34,410 nt of DNA, from NCBI GenBank assembly GCA_010032545.1, contig RGPT01000015.1, positions 1-34,410 of the forward strand, written 5' to 3'. This DNA comes from Alphaproteobacteria bacterium. Its GTDB lineage: Bacteria; Pseudomonadota; Alphaproteobacteria; Reyranellales; Reyranellaceae. The notes under the pieces are model-generated. The model had not been told where the DNA came from and did not search any database. It was given only the letters and a program-made list of their open reading frames with translations. A program made the translations under genes and the position numbers. Below, piece after piece: positions 9,705-19,252 of the stretch; within the stretch, counting starts at the first letter, position 1; each line of letters starts with the position of its first letter.

Positions 9705-10547
9705 CTATCTCCTGAACGGCATCAGCAGGTAATCGGCAATCGTCTTCGGCTCGGCAACGTCGACGAGGCCGACGGCGGGCCACTCATCAGGGCGCGGAAA
9801 GTAAGTCGTGCCGAACAGGACGTCCCACAACGGCGTCGAGGTCGCGAATTTGTGGTCGATGTGCCGCTGCTCCCTGGAATGGTGGATGCGATGGAAGCGG
9901 TTGTCGCACAGCAGGTAGCGGAGCGGCCCGATGTTCAGCCGGGCCGAGGAATGGATGAAGTAGGAATGGGTGTTGGCCAGCACGATCACCAGCCACGGCA
10001 CCGGCCCCGAGGCAACGCCGAGGAGGGCGGCCATGGGCATGGTGACGGCGGCGAACTGGAACAGGTCCTCGGCGACATGATGGTAGCTCGAGGTGGCGCT
10101 CATCTCGGTAATGGAATGATGCACCCGATGAAAGCGCCACATCCAGCCGAAGCGGTGCTGGGCACGATGCATCCAGTAGTAGAAGAAATTGCCGACCATC
10201 GCGATGCCGAGCGCCGCCACCAGCCAACCAGTGACCTTGAGCGGCAAGGAATCCGATTCGGTGAGCGGCCGGAGGTCAAGGAAGGCGATCGGCTTCACAT
10301 CGAGGAAGCCTGCACTGCCCTCCATGACCTTCAGCACAACGGTGTTGATGCCGATGGCGACCACCAGGAAGGTAGCCGCCCGCAGGTAGGATTGCAGCGA
10401 GTTGCGCGTCCGGGGCAGCAGTAGTTCGGGCAACAGGTAAAGCAGGCAGGCGCCCGCCGGATAGGCGAGCCGGATGACCATCGAGTTCACGAGGCCATAG
10501 GCGACCGTGTAGGCCTCGTCGAGAAACGCCAACATGGACAACGTCAT
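9705..10547 (-). CDS. Fatty acid hydroxylase / sterol desaturase family membrane protein
   Basis: 280 residues from ATG 10547; ATG 10535 is an alternative, and the frame continues upstream into the SGNH gene without family-like sequence. Three histidine boxes of the di-iron family are intact: HRAQH (127-131), HRVHH (140-144) and HRIHH (219-223), with further His at SYHH (about 155) and RHIDH (about 230). Four or more hydrophobic helices surround them (VIRLAYPAGACLLYLLP, AATFLVVAIGINTVVL, VTGWLVAALGIAMVGNFFYYW, and the PMAALLG to VPWLVIVLA stretch). It should be an inner-membrane di-iron oxygenase that hydroxylates or desaturates a lipid chain or ring. The substrate is unknown; the ceramide cluster elsewhere in the window makes a sphingolipid imaginable but is not evidence. 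Operon with the EEP hydrolase. Confidence 0.87.
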   Translation of the reverse strand: MTLSMLAFLDEAYTVAYGLVNSMVIRLAYPAGACLLYLLPELLLPRTRNSLQSYLRAATFLVVAIGINTVVLKVMEGSAGFLDVKPIAFLDLRPLTESDSLPLKVTGWLVAALGIAMVGNFFYYWMHRAQHRFGWMWRFHRVHHSITEMSATSSYHHVAEDLFQFAAVTMPMAALLGVASGPVPWLVIVLANTHSYFIHSSARLNIGPLRYLLCDNRFHRIHHSREQRHIDHKFATSTPLWDVLFGTTYFPRPDEWPAVGLVDVAEPKTIADYLLMPFRR

Positions 10548-10626
10548 ACCGACGCTTGCCTGCCTCGCCAAGAATTGCGATTGCAGTGTAAATGAAGGGC
10601 CCAACCTTAAATAATCGCGCGGACAG

Positions 10627-11760
10627 ATGAAGATACGAAAAGCATCCGGTTGGGCATTCGTCGTGGCCTTCAACATCGCGGCCATCGTCGCGGTCCTGGG
10701 CGTGGGCGAGCTGTGGGCGCGCTGGATTGCCGGATCGGACGCCGCCATCCAACAGGACGACCAGCTGCCGATGTGCCGGCCCGACGCGCTCACCATCTGG
10801 CGCTACCGGCCCGATGTCCGCCTCACCTACCGGACTCCTGAATTCGAGACCCTTATCCGGACCAACGACGCCGGCCTGCGCGAAGGGCCGATCGCCCCGG
10901 CGACAGACGACGTCGCGACCGTTCTCTTCATCGGCGATTCCTTCACCTTCGGCTGGGGCGTCGCCGAGGAGCAGCGCTATTCCGAGGCGCTGGCCCGCCT
11001 GCTGGCGGAGCGGCGGCCGGGCACCCGGCTCAGGATCGTGAATGCCGGGCACTGGATGTATACGTTCGACCAGCAGCTCGTCCTGATGAAAGAGATGATC
11101 GAGCGCTACCGGCCCGCCGTCGTCGTGCAGGGTTTCTACTGGATGCACGTCCGCACCCTGTTCAATCATCGGCTAGTCCGCGCATCGGATGGCGCGCTGC
11201 AGGCGGTCGAGGATTCGAAAATCAAGGTCAGCGATAGCGGAGTCCTGAAATTCCGGTCCGACTGGCTGGAACGTCCGCCGCTCAATTCGCAGCTCGCGGT
11301 GCTCGTCGCCCGCTGGCTCCTCAACCGCGATCTGCGCGAGCGGGCGGGCGACACCGTCGACTTCATGCGTCCGGGATCGACCAAGGACGAGGCCCTGTGG
11401 AACCTGACCGACCAGCTCGTCGGCGAAACGATCAGGACCCTGCGGACCGCCGGCATCGCCTATGTGCCGTTCCTGATCCCGACGAGCGTCGAGGTCGGTG
11501 GCACGCAATGGACGCACGTCAACTGGACGGCGCCCGCGCCGCCCACCGGCGTCGACCCCGGCCTTCCGGAGGCCCGACTCGCCGCCATGTTCACCCGAAG
11601 CGGCACGACCGTCGTTCGCATGGCGTCGACGATGCGCGAAGGGGCCGGCGCGGCCCTCTATTTTCCACGGGACGGGCACTGGACGGCCGAGGGGCATGCG
11701 GTGGCCGCGGAGATCCTGGCCCCACACCTCGACCGCGCCCTCTCCTCACAACGGCGCTGA
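10627..11760 (+). CDS. Membrane-anchored SGNH/GDSL hydrolase (AlgJ/AlgX-like ending)
   Basis: 377 residues from ATG 10627. One N-terminal helix (GWAFVVAFNIAAIVAVLGVGELWARW) acts as an anchor or uncleaved signal. The catalytic Ser is S105 in FIGDSFTFGWGV (block I). The Gly block is VNAGHWMYT, and the Asp-His pair is D349 and H351 in PRDGHWTAEGH. The D-x-H-W form of this last motif is like that of acetyltransferase-related SGNH proteins such as AlgJ/AlgX, and unlike the D-x-x-H of classic GDSL lipases. It is probably an esterase or O-acyl transferase working outside the inner membrane on a glycan or lipid. No MBOAT partner is visible nearby. It is divergent from the desaturase gene (79 bases) and ends 3 bases before the convergent ugpC. 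Confidence 0.75.
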   Translation: MKIRKASGWAFVVAFNIAAIVAVLGVGELWARWIAGSDAAIQQDDQLPMCRPDALTIWRYRPDVRLTYRTPEFETLIRTNDAGLREGPIAPATDDVATVLFIGDSFTFGWGVAEEQRYSEALARLLAERRPGTRLRIVNAGHWMYTFDQQLVLMKEMIERYRPAVVVQGFYWMHVRTLFNHRLVRASDGALQAVEDSKIKVSDSGVLKFRSDWLERPPLNSQLAVLVARWLLNRDLRERAGDTVDFMRPGSTKDEALWNLTDQLVGETIRTLRTAGIAYVPFLIPTSVEVGGTQWTHVNWTAPAPPTGVDPGLPEARLAAMFTRSGTTVVRMASTMREGAGAALYFPRDGHWTAEGHAVAAEILAPHLDRALSSQRR

Positions 11761-11763
11761 AGA

Positions 11764-12852
<1,089 letters not shown>

Positions 12853-12855
12853 GGC

Positions 12856-13704
12856 CTACTTCTCCGTTTCGACGAGGCCGCGCACGAACTGGCGCTGCAT
12901 GAACACCACGACAAGGACTGGCGGCAGCATGGCGAGCATCGCCATGGCCATCAGCAGGTTCCAGCTCGGGACCGAATCGACCACGTTGGCCTGGCGCGAG
13001 ACGGTCATGACCACGGTGTAGTAGCTTTCCTTGGTGGTGATGAGCAGCGGCCACAGATACTGGTTCCAGCCGTAGATGAACTGGATGACGAACATTGCCG
13101 CGATCGAGGTCCGGCTCATCGGCAGCAGGATGTCCCAGAAGAAGCGCATGGGCGAAGCGCCGTCGACGCGGGCGGCCTCGGTGAGCTCGTCGGGAACGCT
13201 GAGGAAAAACTGCCGGAACAGGAAGGTTGCCGTCGCCGACGCGATCAACGGAATGATCAGGCCGCCGTAGCTGTCGAGCATGCCGAGATTGGCGACCACA
13301 CCGTAGGTAGGCACGATGCGGACCTCGACCGGCAGCATCAGCGTGACGAAGATCGCCCAGAAGAAATACATCCGGCCCGGGAATCGGAAGTAGACGATGG
13401 CGAAGGCCGAGATGATGGAAATGGCGATTTTCCCCAGCGCGACGCCCAGCGCCATGATCAGGCTGTTGGTGAGCGTCATCGTCACCGCCGTGCTGCCGAC
13501 GCGGCCATAACCTTCGGTCAGCACCTTGGTGTAGTTCTCGAGCAGGTGGGGGCCGGGCAGCAGCGGGATCGGCGACTGCAGCATGGTCTCCTGGCTGTGC
13601 GTCGAGGCCACGAAGGTCATCCACACCGGAAAGGCGATGACGATCACGCCCAGAATGACGACGAGGTGGCTCAGCATCGTGAGGAAGGGCCGGTTCTCGA
13701 CCAT
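12856..13704 (-). CDS. ugpE: sn-glycerol-3-phosphate ABC transporter permease UgpE
   Basis: 282 residues from ATG 13704, which overlaps the ugpA stop as TGATG; the upstream continuation of this frame is antisense noise within ugpA. It has six hydrophobic segments, beginning with LSHLVVILGVIVIAFPVWMTFVAST. The binding-protein-dependent permease motif is EAARVDGASPMRFFWDILLPMSR, which docks to the ATPase. The HSQETMLQSPIPLLPGPHLLENY segment after the first helix is characteristic of UgpE. It forms the membrane channel with UgpA. Confidence 0.9.
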   Translation of the reverse strand: MVENRPFLTMLSHLVVILGVIVIAFPVWMTFVASTHSQETMLQSPIPLLPGPHLLENYTKVLTEGYGRVGSTAVTMTLTNSLIMALGVALGKIAISIISAFAIVYFRFPGRMYFFWAIFVTLMLPVEVRIVPTYGVVANLGMLDSYGGLIIPLIASATATFLFRQFFLSVPDELTEAARVDGASPMRFFWDILLPMSRTSIAAMFVIQFIYGWNQYLWPLLITTKESYYTVVMTVSRQANVVDSVPSWNLLMAMAMLAMLPPVLVVVFMQRQFVRGLVETEK

Positions 13705-14585
13705 CAGTAGTGCACCCGCCGCTCGATGAAGCGGAACTGCACGAAGGTAAGCGCGACGACCACGATCATCAGGATCACCGACTGGGCCGAGGAGCCGCCG
13801 AGATCCTGGCCCCGGAATCCGTCGTTGTAGACCTTGTAGACCAGGATGTTGGTGGCGTGGCCTGGCCCGCCCTTGGTCAGAGCGTCGATCACACCGAAGG
13901 TGCCGAAGAAAGAGTAGATGATGTTGATCACCAGCAGGAAGAAGCCGGTGGGCGAAAGCAGCGGGAAGATGATGTCCCAGAAGCGGCGACCGGGGCCTGC
14001 CCCGTCGATGGCGGCCGCCTCGATCAACGATTTCGGGATCGACTGCAGGCCGGCCAGGAAGAACAGGAAATTGTAGCTGATCTGGTTCCAAACCGCGGCG
14101 ATGACCACCAGCAGCAGGGCCTGGTTGCCGTTGGTCACATAGTTGAATTCGATGCCGATGCCCTGAAGCATCCAGGCGATGATGCCGACCGAGGGATTGA
14201 ACAGGAAGCCCCACAGGACGCCGGCGACGGCGGGCGCCACGGCATAGGGCCAGACGAGGAAAGCCTTGTAGGCGGTGGCGCCGCGGATGATGCGGTCGGC
14301 CATCACCGCCAGCAGCAGCGAGAAAGCGAGCCCGATGGCTGCGACCAGGAAACTGAACACCACGGTCAGCCGCGCCGACGCGTAGTAGCCGGCGTCGCTG
14401 AAGAGGTTGATGAAATTGTCGAGGAAAACGAACTTGGAGTTGCCGCCGAAGGCATCCTCGATCAGCACCGACTGGTAGATCGCCTGGCCTGACGGCCAGA
14501 AGAAGAAGACCAGCGTGATAATCATCTGCGGCCCCACCAGAAGGTAGGGCAACCAACGCTCGTTGAAGGTGACGCGCTTTTCCAT
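13704..14585 (-). CDS. ugpA: sn-glycerol-3-phosphate ABC transporter permease UgpA
   Basis: 293 residues from ATG 14585. The N-terminus [35 protein letters not shown] closely resembles UgpA, with the [20 protein letters not shown] periplasmic loop. Six membrane helices are visible, and the ATPase-docking motif is [24 protein letters not shown]. Its stop overlaps the ugpE start by one base, implying coupled translation. A strong stem-loop separates it from ugpB upstream, which would fit the common pattern of more binding protein than permease. Confidence 0.9.
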   Translation of the reverse strand: MEKRVTFNERWLPYLLVGPQMIITLVFFFWPSGQAIYQSVLIEDAFGGNSKFVFLDNFINLFSDAGYYASARLTVVFSFLVAAIGLAFSLLLAVMADRIIRGATAYKAFLVWPYAVAPAVAGVLWGFLFNPSVGIIAWMLQGIGIEFNYVTNGNQALLLVVIAAVWNQISYNFLFFLAGLQSIPKSLIEAAAIDGAGPGRRFWDIIFPLLSPTGFFLLVINIIYSFFGTFGVIDALTKGGPGHATNILVYKVYNDGFRGQDLGGSSAQSVILMIVVVALTFVQFRFIERRVHY

Positions 14586-14598
14586 GCCGGCGGGACGA

Positions 14599-14624
14599 AG
14601 CCCCCACCCTCGCGGGCGGGGGCT
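14599..14624 (-). promoter_or_regulatory. Intercistronic stem-loop between ugpB and ugpA
   Basis: On the minus strand AGCCCCCGCCC pairs with GGGTGGGGGCT around a GCGA loop: 11 pairs, one of them a G-T wobble. It lies in the 50 bases between the ugpB stop and the ugpA start. Such hairpins after a binding-protein gene usually protect the upstream mRNA from 3' exonucleases or cause partial termination. No T-run follows, so full termination is unlikely. Confidence 0.65.
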
Positions 14625-14635
14625 CCTTCACGACT

Positions 14636-15952
14636 TCACTTGTTAGCGGCTTCGAAGCGCTTGAGCTGCTCGTTGCCGGCCTTCACGGCGTCGTCGAGCG
14701 CCGTCTTGGCGTCCTTCTTGCCCGACCACACGTTCTCGAGTTCGCTATCGACGATGTCGCGGATCTGCACGAAGTTGCCGATGCGCAGGCCCTTGGAGTT
14801 GGCCGTCGGCGGGTTGAGCGTCAGCTCCTTCACCGCGACGTCGCGGCCAGGGTTGGTCTTGTAGAAGCCGTCCTTTTCGGTGATCTCGGCTGCGGCGAGC
14901 GAGACCGGGACGTAGCCCGTTTCCTGGTGCCACTTGGCCTGCACCGGGCCGCTCGACAGGTAGCTCAGGAACTTGGCGACGCCTTTGTATTCGGGCGCCG
15001 GCTTGCCCTGCAGCACCCACAGCGTGGCGCCGCCGATGATCGAATTCTGTGGCTTGGCGATGACATCGGGCCAGTAGGGCATCATGCCGATGCCGAACTT
15101 GTCCTTGCCAAGCGCCTTCTCGATCGCCGACGCCGAGGCCGACGAGGCGATATGGAATGCGCAGTCGCCGGCGGTGAACAGCGCTGTCGATTTGCCCTCG
15201 CGGCCGCCATAGACGAACGTCTTGTCCTTGCTCCACTCGGCGAGCGTGGCGATGTGCTTGATGCGCGGCGCGTCGTTGAACTTCAACTCAATGTCGATGC
15301 CGCCGAAGCCGTTGTCTTTGGTGGCGTAGGGCAGATTGTGCCAGGCGCCGAAGTTCTCGATCATCGTCCAGGTCTGCCACTGCGGCGTGAATCCGCACTT
15401 GGCGCCGGCGGCGACGGCCTTCTTGGCCATCTCGCCCAGCTCCGGCCAGGTTGTCGGCGGCTTGTTCGGGTCGAGACCCGCCTTCTGCAGCAGCTCCTTG
15501 TTCCAGTAGAGCACCGGCGTCGAGGAGTTGAACGGCATGGAGAGCAGCTTGCCGTCGGTGGTCGAGTAGTAGCCGGTGACCGGGCCGACAAAGGCCTTGG
15601 GATCGAACGGCTCCTTGGCGTCGGCCATGAGCTGATAGACCGGATAGACCGCGCCCTTGGCGGCCATCATGTTGGCAGTGCCGACCTCGAAGACCTGCAC
15701 GAGGTGCGGCGCCTGCTTGGCGCGGAAGGCGGCGATCGCCGCCGTCAAGGTCTCGGTGTAGGAGCCTTTGTAGACAGGCGTCACCTTGTATTCGGTCTGT
15801 GACTTGTTGAAGCCCTCGACCTGGGCGTTTACCGCTTCGCCCAGGTTGCCACCCATGGCGTGCCAGAACTGGATCTCGGTTTGAGCAACGGCGCCGTGCG
15901 TGCTCGCCAGAACGGCGACTGCAGCGACGGACGACAGCAGAATGCGTGTCAT
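14636..15952 (-). CDS. ugpB: sn-glycerol-3-phosphate/glycerophosphodiester-binding periplasmic protein
   Basis: 438 residues from ATG 15952, with GGGAGG 10 bases before it. A Sec signal peptide (MTRILLSSVAAVAVLASTHGAVAQ) is followed by TEIQFWHAMGGNLGEAVNAQVEGFN, the typical UgpB opening. Further family features are VYKGSYTETLTAAIAAFRA, PFNSSTPVLYWNKELLQKAGLDP and GGATLWVLQGK. It is the extracytoplasmic solute receptor of the CUT1 transporter and delivers substrate to UgpAE. The gene leads the transporter genes, behind a 131-base leader after the glycerophosphodiesterase gene. E. coli UgpB binds glycerol-3-phosphate and glycerophosphocholine; the same class of ligand is expected here. Confidence 0.9.
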   Translation of the reverse strand: MTRILLSSVAAVAVLASTHGAVAQTEIQFWHAMGGNLGEAVNAQVEGFNKSQTEYKVTPVYKGSYTETLTAAIAAFRAKQAPHLVQVFEVGTANMMAAKGAVYPVYQLMADAKEPFDPKAFVGPVTGYYSTTDGKLLSMPFNSSTPVLYWNKELLQKAGLDPNKPPTTWPELGEMAKKAVAAGAKCGFTPQWQTWTMIENFGAWHNLPYATKDNGFGGIDIELKFNDAPRIKHIATLAEWSKDKTFVYGGREGKSTALFTAGDCAFHIASSASASAIEKALGKDKFGIGMMPYWPDVIAKPQNSIIGGATLWVLQGKPAPEYKGVAKFLSYLSSGPVQAKWHQETGYVPVSLAAAEITEKDGFYKTNPGRDVAVKELTLNPPTANSKGLRIGNFVQIRDIVDSELENVWSGKKDAKTALDDAVKAGNEQLKRFEAANK

Positions 15953-15976
15953 GGTCCAAATACCTCCCTGTGAAGT

Positions 15977-16040
15977 CCCGTCGTTGTATCGACGGGTCCA
16001 AAGACTGCGATGCGTCTGTTTTGTTGCGATCTGATGACAG
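15977..16040 (-). promoter_or_regulatory. ugpB leader: hairpin and Pho-box-like half-site
   Basis: The 131-base gap before ugpB contains a perfect 7-bp stem, CCCGTCG/CGACGGG, at 15977-15996 with a six-base loop. Further upstream is CTGTCAT on the minus strand (16040-16034), identical to a PhoB half-site. A second half-site at the required 11-base phase is not convincing. E. coli ugp is PhoB-controlled, so phosphate control is possible but unproven here. Confidence 0.3.
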
Positions 16041-16083
16041 TCGACCAAGACTGTGCACCAAAGGCAACCCCTAAAACGCCCAA

Positions 16084-16776
16084 TTAATTGAGGGCCGCCA
16101 GGATGACGTCGGGCGCGTCGGTGATGATGCAGTGCACCCCCATGCCGACCAGGGCCTTGGCGATGGCACCGTCGTTGATCGTGTAGACGCTGAGCGCATG
16201 GCCCGCCGCGCGGATTTCAACGGCACGGGGCGCCGTCAGCCGCTTGCCGCTGGTATTGACGCCCACGGCACCGACCGCGTCGGCCCGCGTCCGCCAATTG
16301 TCCTGGATGTCGTCGATCAGAATGGCGCGGGCGAACTCGGGCGCCGCGTCCCGGGCCGCCACCAGCGACGCATCCTTGAAGCTCGACAGCAGCGGCGGCG
16401 GCAGGCGGGCCGGCCAAGACCGCCGCAGAGTCTCGACGGTCACACGTGCTGTCTCCGCTTCACGGCCCTCACAGGGCTTGATCTCGACATTGCAGCCGAG
16501 GCCGAGCTCGGCGAAGCAGGCGATCGCCTCCTCGAAAGTGGGCACCTCAGGCGGGAGTTGTGCGCGCGGCGTCGAAGCCACCAGCCGGTCTATCCCCATG
16601 GTGCGCTTCAGGGAGTCGTCGTGCATCACGATGGGCACGCCATCGGCGGTCAGCTTGACGTCGATTTCGACCCAGGTCGCGCCGCGCCGCCTTGCCTCGC
16701 GGAAGGACTCGAGCGTGTTTTCCGGCGCATAGGCCGCCGCTCCCCGATGGCCGATGACTTTAGGCAGTTGCAGCAT
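16084..16776 (-). CDS. ugpQ: Cytoplasmic glycerophosphodiester phosphodiesterase
   Basis: 230 residues from ATG 16776; the longer open frame upstream is antisense to the SDR gene. The GDPD motifs are intact: VIGHRGAAAYAPENT with H10 and R11, WVEIDVKLTADGVPIVMHDDSL with E37, D39 and H52, CNVEIKP, and the C-terminal GVHCIITDAPD. It lacks a signal peptide, so it should cleave imported glycerophosphodiesters to glycerol-3-phosphate and an alcohol in the cytoplasm, as UgpQ does. It lies upstream of ugpB in the same direction with a 131-base gap. It may therefore be the first gene of the operon or have its own promoter. Divergent from the SDR gene by 52 bases. Confidence 0.9.
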   Translation of the reverse strand: MLQLPKVIGHRGAAAYAPENTLESFREARRRGATWVEIDVKLTADGVPIVMHDDSLKRTMGIDRLVASTPRAQLPPEVPTFEEAIACFAELGLGCNVEIKPCEGREAETARVTVETLRRSWPARLPPPLLSSFKDASLVAARDAAPEFARAILIDDIQDNWRTRADAVGAVGVNTSGKRLTAPRAVEIRAAGHALSVYTINDGAIAKALVGMGVHCIITDAPDVILAALN

Positions 16777-16828
16777 GATCGATTCCAACGCTAACTCGGG
16801 AGGCCGCAATAGACGACTGTCCCGCCCC

Positions 16829-17419
16829 ATGTCGACCTTTCCCGAAAAATTCCGCCTCGATGGACGCTCTGCCCTGGTTACGGGGTCGGCCCGTGGCCTC
16901 GGCTGGGAGATGGCCAAGGCCCTGCACAATGTCGGCGAGCGCGATCGCCGACCCTTCGCCGACATCGCTCCCGACGATTTCGCCCGCCTGATCGACGTCG
17001 ATCTCAATGCCGCTCATGCCCTGGTCAAGCTTGTCGCTCCCGGTATGGTCGAGCGGCGCTGGGGGCGGCTGATCCTGGTCACCTCGATCGTGGCCGACCT
17101 CGCCGTGCCGGGCGCGGCCTCCTACATCGCCGCCAAGGGCGGGCTTTCCGCCTTCTCGCGCGCCCTGGCGGCCGAGTTCGGCGCCACGGGCGTCACGTCG
17201 AACGCACTGTCGCCGGGCTTTTTCGCCACCGAGACCAACGCAGCGCTGATCGCCTCGCCGGCCGGCGAAAGCCAGCGCCTGCGCTGTCCTGCCAAGCGCT
17301 GGGCCGATCCGTCGGAAATCGCCGGCGCCGCCCTCTTCCTCGCCTCGCCCGCCGCGTCCTATGTTAACGGACACACTTTGACGGTCGACGGCGGCGTTTC
17401 GGCCACGTACCTAGCTTGA
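16829..17419 (+). pseudogene. Short-chain dehydrogenase/reductase with internal in-frame deletion
   Basis: 196 residues from ATG 16829, against about 250 for this family. The N-terminus (FRLDGRSALVTGSARGLGWEMAKAL) is a normal SDR start with the T-G-x-x-x-G-x-G dinucleotide loop. The very next residues are HNVGERDRRPFADIAPDDF, which normally follow the N-N-A-G strand about 90 residues in. About 50-55 residues, covering beta2 to the start of beta4, are therefore missing at a junction near 16921-16926 with the frame kept. The rest is normal: the catalytic Ser in VTSIVADL, Y-x-x-x-K in SYIAAKGG, and the VDGGVSATYLA end. Without half of the Rossmann sheet it is probably inactive. The deletion could be real or an assembly collapse. 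It lies 2 bases before the antiporter gene and may be translationally coupled to it. Confidence 0.75.
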
Positions 17420-17421
17420 TC

Positions 17422-18846
17422 ATGAAACGTCACGCCCTCGCGGCGATGCTGGCCGTCGCCGTCGCGATATCCGCCCTGCCCGCCCTGGCCGCCGGCCCCG
17501 GCGCGCCGGCGATCGACGGACGCCACCTGAACCTGCTTTGGATCGTGCCGTTTGCCGGCATTCTGCTGTCGATCGCCGTCATGCCGCTGGCGGCCCCTTC
17601 CTTCTGGCACCACCACTTCGGCAAGGTCTCGGCGGGATGGGCGCTGCTGGTCATCGTGCCCTTCGCCGCCCTGTTCGGCGTGCCGACGGCGATCTACGAG
17701 ATCCTGCACCTGCTACTGCTCGACTACATCCCGTTCATCATCCTGCTGCTGGTGCTGTTCACCGTTACCGGCGGCATCCACATCAAGGGCAATCTGCACG
17801 GTTCGCCGTCGATGAACACCGCGCTTCTGGCGATCGGCACGGTACTGGCCGGCTGGATGGGCACGACCGGCGCCTCGATGCTGCTGATCCGACCGATGAT
17901 CCGGGCCAACGACGATCGCCGGCACAAGGTCCATGTCTTCGTGTTCTTCATCTTCCTGGTGTCGAACATCGGCGGTGCGCTGACGCCGCTCGGCGATCCG
18001 CCGTTGTTCCTTGGTTTCCTCAAGGGCGTCGACTTCTTCTGGACGACGACGCACCTGTTCGGCGAGATGCTGGTCTGCGCCATCGTCCTGCTGGCGGTCT
18101 TTTATGCGCTGGACAGCTACTGGTACCGGAAGGAAGGCCACCTCAAGCGCGATCCAACGCCGGACTCACCGGTGCGCATCGAGGGCGGCGTCAACATCAT
18201 CCTGCTGGGCGTGGTCGTGGGCGTCGTGCTGGCCAGCGGCACCTGGAACCCCGGCGTGAAATTCACCGTCTTCCACGTCACGCTCGAACTGCAGCACGTC
18301 CTGCGCGACCTTTCCCTGGTCGCGGTCTGCGCGCTATCGCTTCGCCTCACCACCCGGCAGGTGCGCACCGAAAATGGCTTCGGCTGGGCACCCATGGCCG
18401 AGGTCGCCAAGCTGTTCGCCGGCATCTTCATCACCATCGCGCCGGCCCTCGCCATCCTGAAGGCCGGCAAGGACGGCGCGCTGGCGCCGCTGGTAGCACT
18501 GGTCACCAATCCGGATGGCCAACCCAACGACATCTGGTACTTCTGGCTCACCGGCATCCTGTCGAGCTTCCTCGACAATGCGCCGACCTACCTGGTGTTC
18601 TTCAATCTTGCGGGCGGCGACGCCGATATCCTGATGGGACCGCTCGCCAGCACGCTGGCGGCCATCTCCTGCGGCGCGGTGTTCATGGGCGCCAATACCT
18701 ACATCGGCAACGCGCCCAACTTCATGGTCAAGGCCGTCGTCGAGGATGCCGGTATCCGCATGCCGAGTTTTATCGGCTACACAGCCTGGTCGTGCGGCAT
18801 CCTGGTGCCTCTCTTCGTGCTGCTCACTTTCCTGTTCTTCGTTTGA
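17422..18846 (+). CDS. Sodium:proton antiporter of the UIT3/NhaD-like group
   Basis: 474 residues from ATG 17422, two bases after the SDR stop; no clear ribosome site is seen, so coupling to SDR translation is likely. A signal-like first helix (MKRHALAAMLAVAVAISALPALA) is followed by about eleven to twelve membrane segments. The ion-transporter superfamily features are in place: SNIGGALTPLGDPPLFLGFLKGVDFFW in the first half, then SSFLDNAPTYLVFFNLAGGDAD and GANTYIGNAPNFMVKAVVEDAG in the second. The paired Asp-x-Pro and Asp-Asn-Ala-Pro elements are those expected to line the ion site. It would exchange Na+ for H+ across the inner membrane; substrate assignment is by family resemblance only. The 3' end overlaps the convergent DoxX gene by 23 bases. 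Confidence 0.85.
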   Translation: MKRHALAAMLAVAVAISALPALAAGPGAPAIDGRHLNLLWIVPFAGILLSIAVMPLAAPSFWHHHFGKVSAGWALLVIVPFAALFGVPTAIYEILHLLLLDYIPFIILLLVLFTVTGGIHIKGNLHGSPSMNTALLAIGTVLAGWMGTTGASMLLIRPMIRANDDRRHKVHVFVFFIFLVSNIGGALTPLGDPPLFLGFLKGVDFFWTTTHLFGEMLVCAIVLLAVFYALDSYWYRKEGHLKRDPTPDSPVRIEGGVNIILLGVVVGVVLASGTWNPGVKFTVFHVTLELQHVLRDLSLVAVCALSLRLTTRQVRTENGFGWAPMAEVAKLFAGIFITIAPALAILKAGKDGALAPLVALVTNPDGQPNDIWYFWLTGILSSFLDNAPTYLVFFNLAGGDADILMGPLASTLAAISCGAVFMGANTYIGNAPNFMVKAVVEDAGIRMPSFIGYTAWSCGILVPLFVLLTFLFFV

Positions 18847-19252
18847 ACAGCATCGCGTCGAGCGAATAGGGGCCGGGGCCGCGCGTGAGGATGAAGACCA
18901 GGATCGCCAGCCAAAGCAGGTGCGAGGGATAGTCGTTCCAGTAGACCAGGAACTGGATGGTCAGCGTGAGCCCGATCAGCGGCAGGGTTGCGAGCCGCGT
19001 GAAGAGTCCGGCCAGGATCAGGCAGGGCGCCCCCAGCTCGACGGCCGTGCCCAGGTAAGCTGCGAGTTCGGGCGGCAGAATCGGCAGCTTGTATTCGTCG
19101 CGAAACAGCCCGATCGCCTGTTCGATGTTGTCGGCCTTGAGCGATCCCGAGCGCCAGAACACCCAGAAGATGCTGAAGCGCATCAGGAGTTGAAGCGCCG
19201 ACTGCGGAAACGCATCGAGCCTGGCGCGCCAAGTGTCGAGCAATGCCATCAT
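18824..19252 (-). CDS. DoxX family membrane protein
   Basis: 142 residues from ATG 19252, supported by GGGGAGAG six bases upstream; the second ATG (19249) and an ATG at 19273 are less well placed. There are four hydrophobic segments with the DoxX pattern: LQLLMRFSIFWVFWRSGSLK, LAAYLGTAVELGAPCLILAGLFTRLATLPLIGLTLTIQFLVYW, and a closing LLWLAILVFILTRGPGPYSLDAML. The G-P-G-x-x-S-L-D ending is a strong family mark. DoxX proteins are small inner-membrane proteins, often linked with redox or thiol stress, and no specific role can be given. The C-terminus overlaps the antiporter gene on the other strand. Confidence 0.88.
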   Translation of the reverse strand: MMALLDTWRARLDAFPQSALQLLMRFSIFWVFWRSGSLKADNIEQAIGLFRDEYKLPILPPELAAYLGTAVELGAPCLILAGLFTRLATLPLIGLTLTIQFLVYWNDYPSHLLWLAILVFILTRGPGPYSLDAMLFKRRTGK

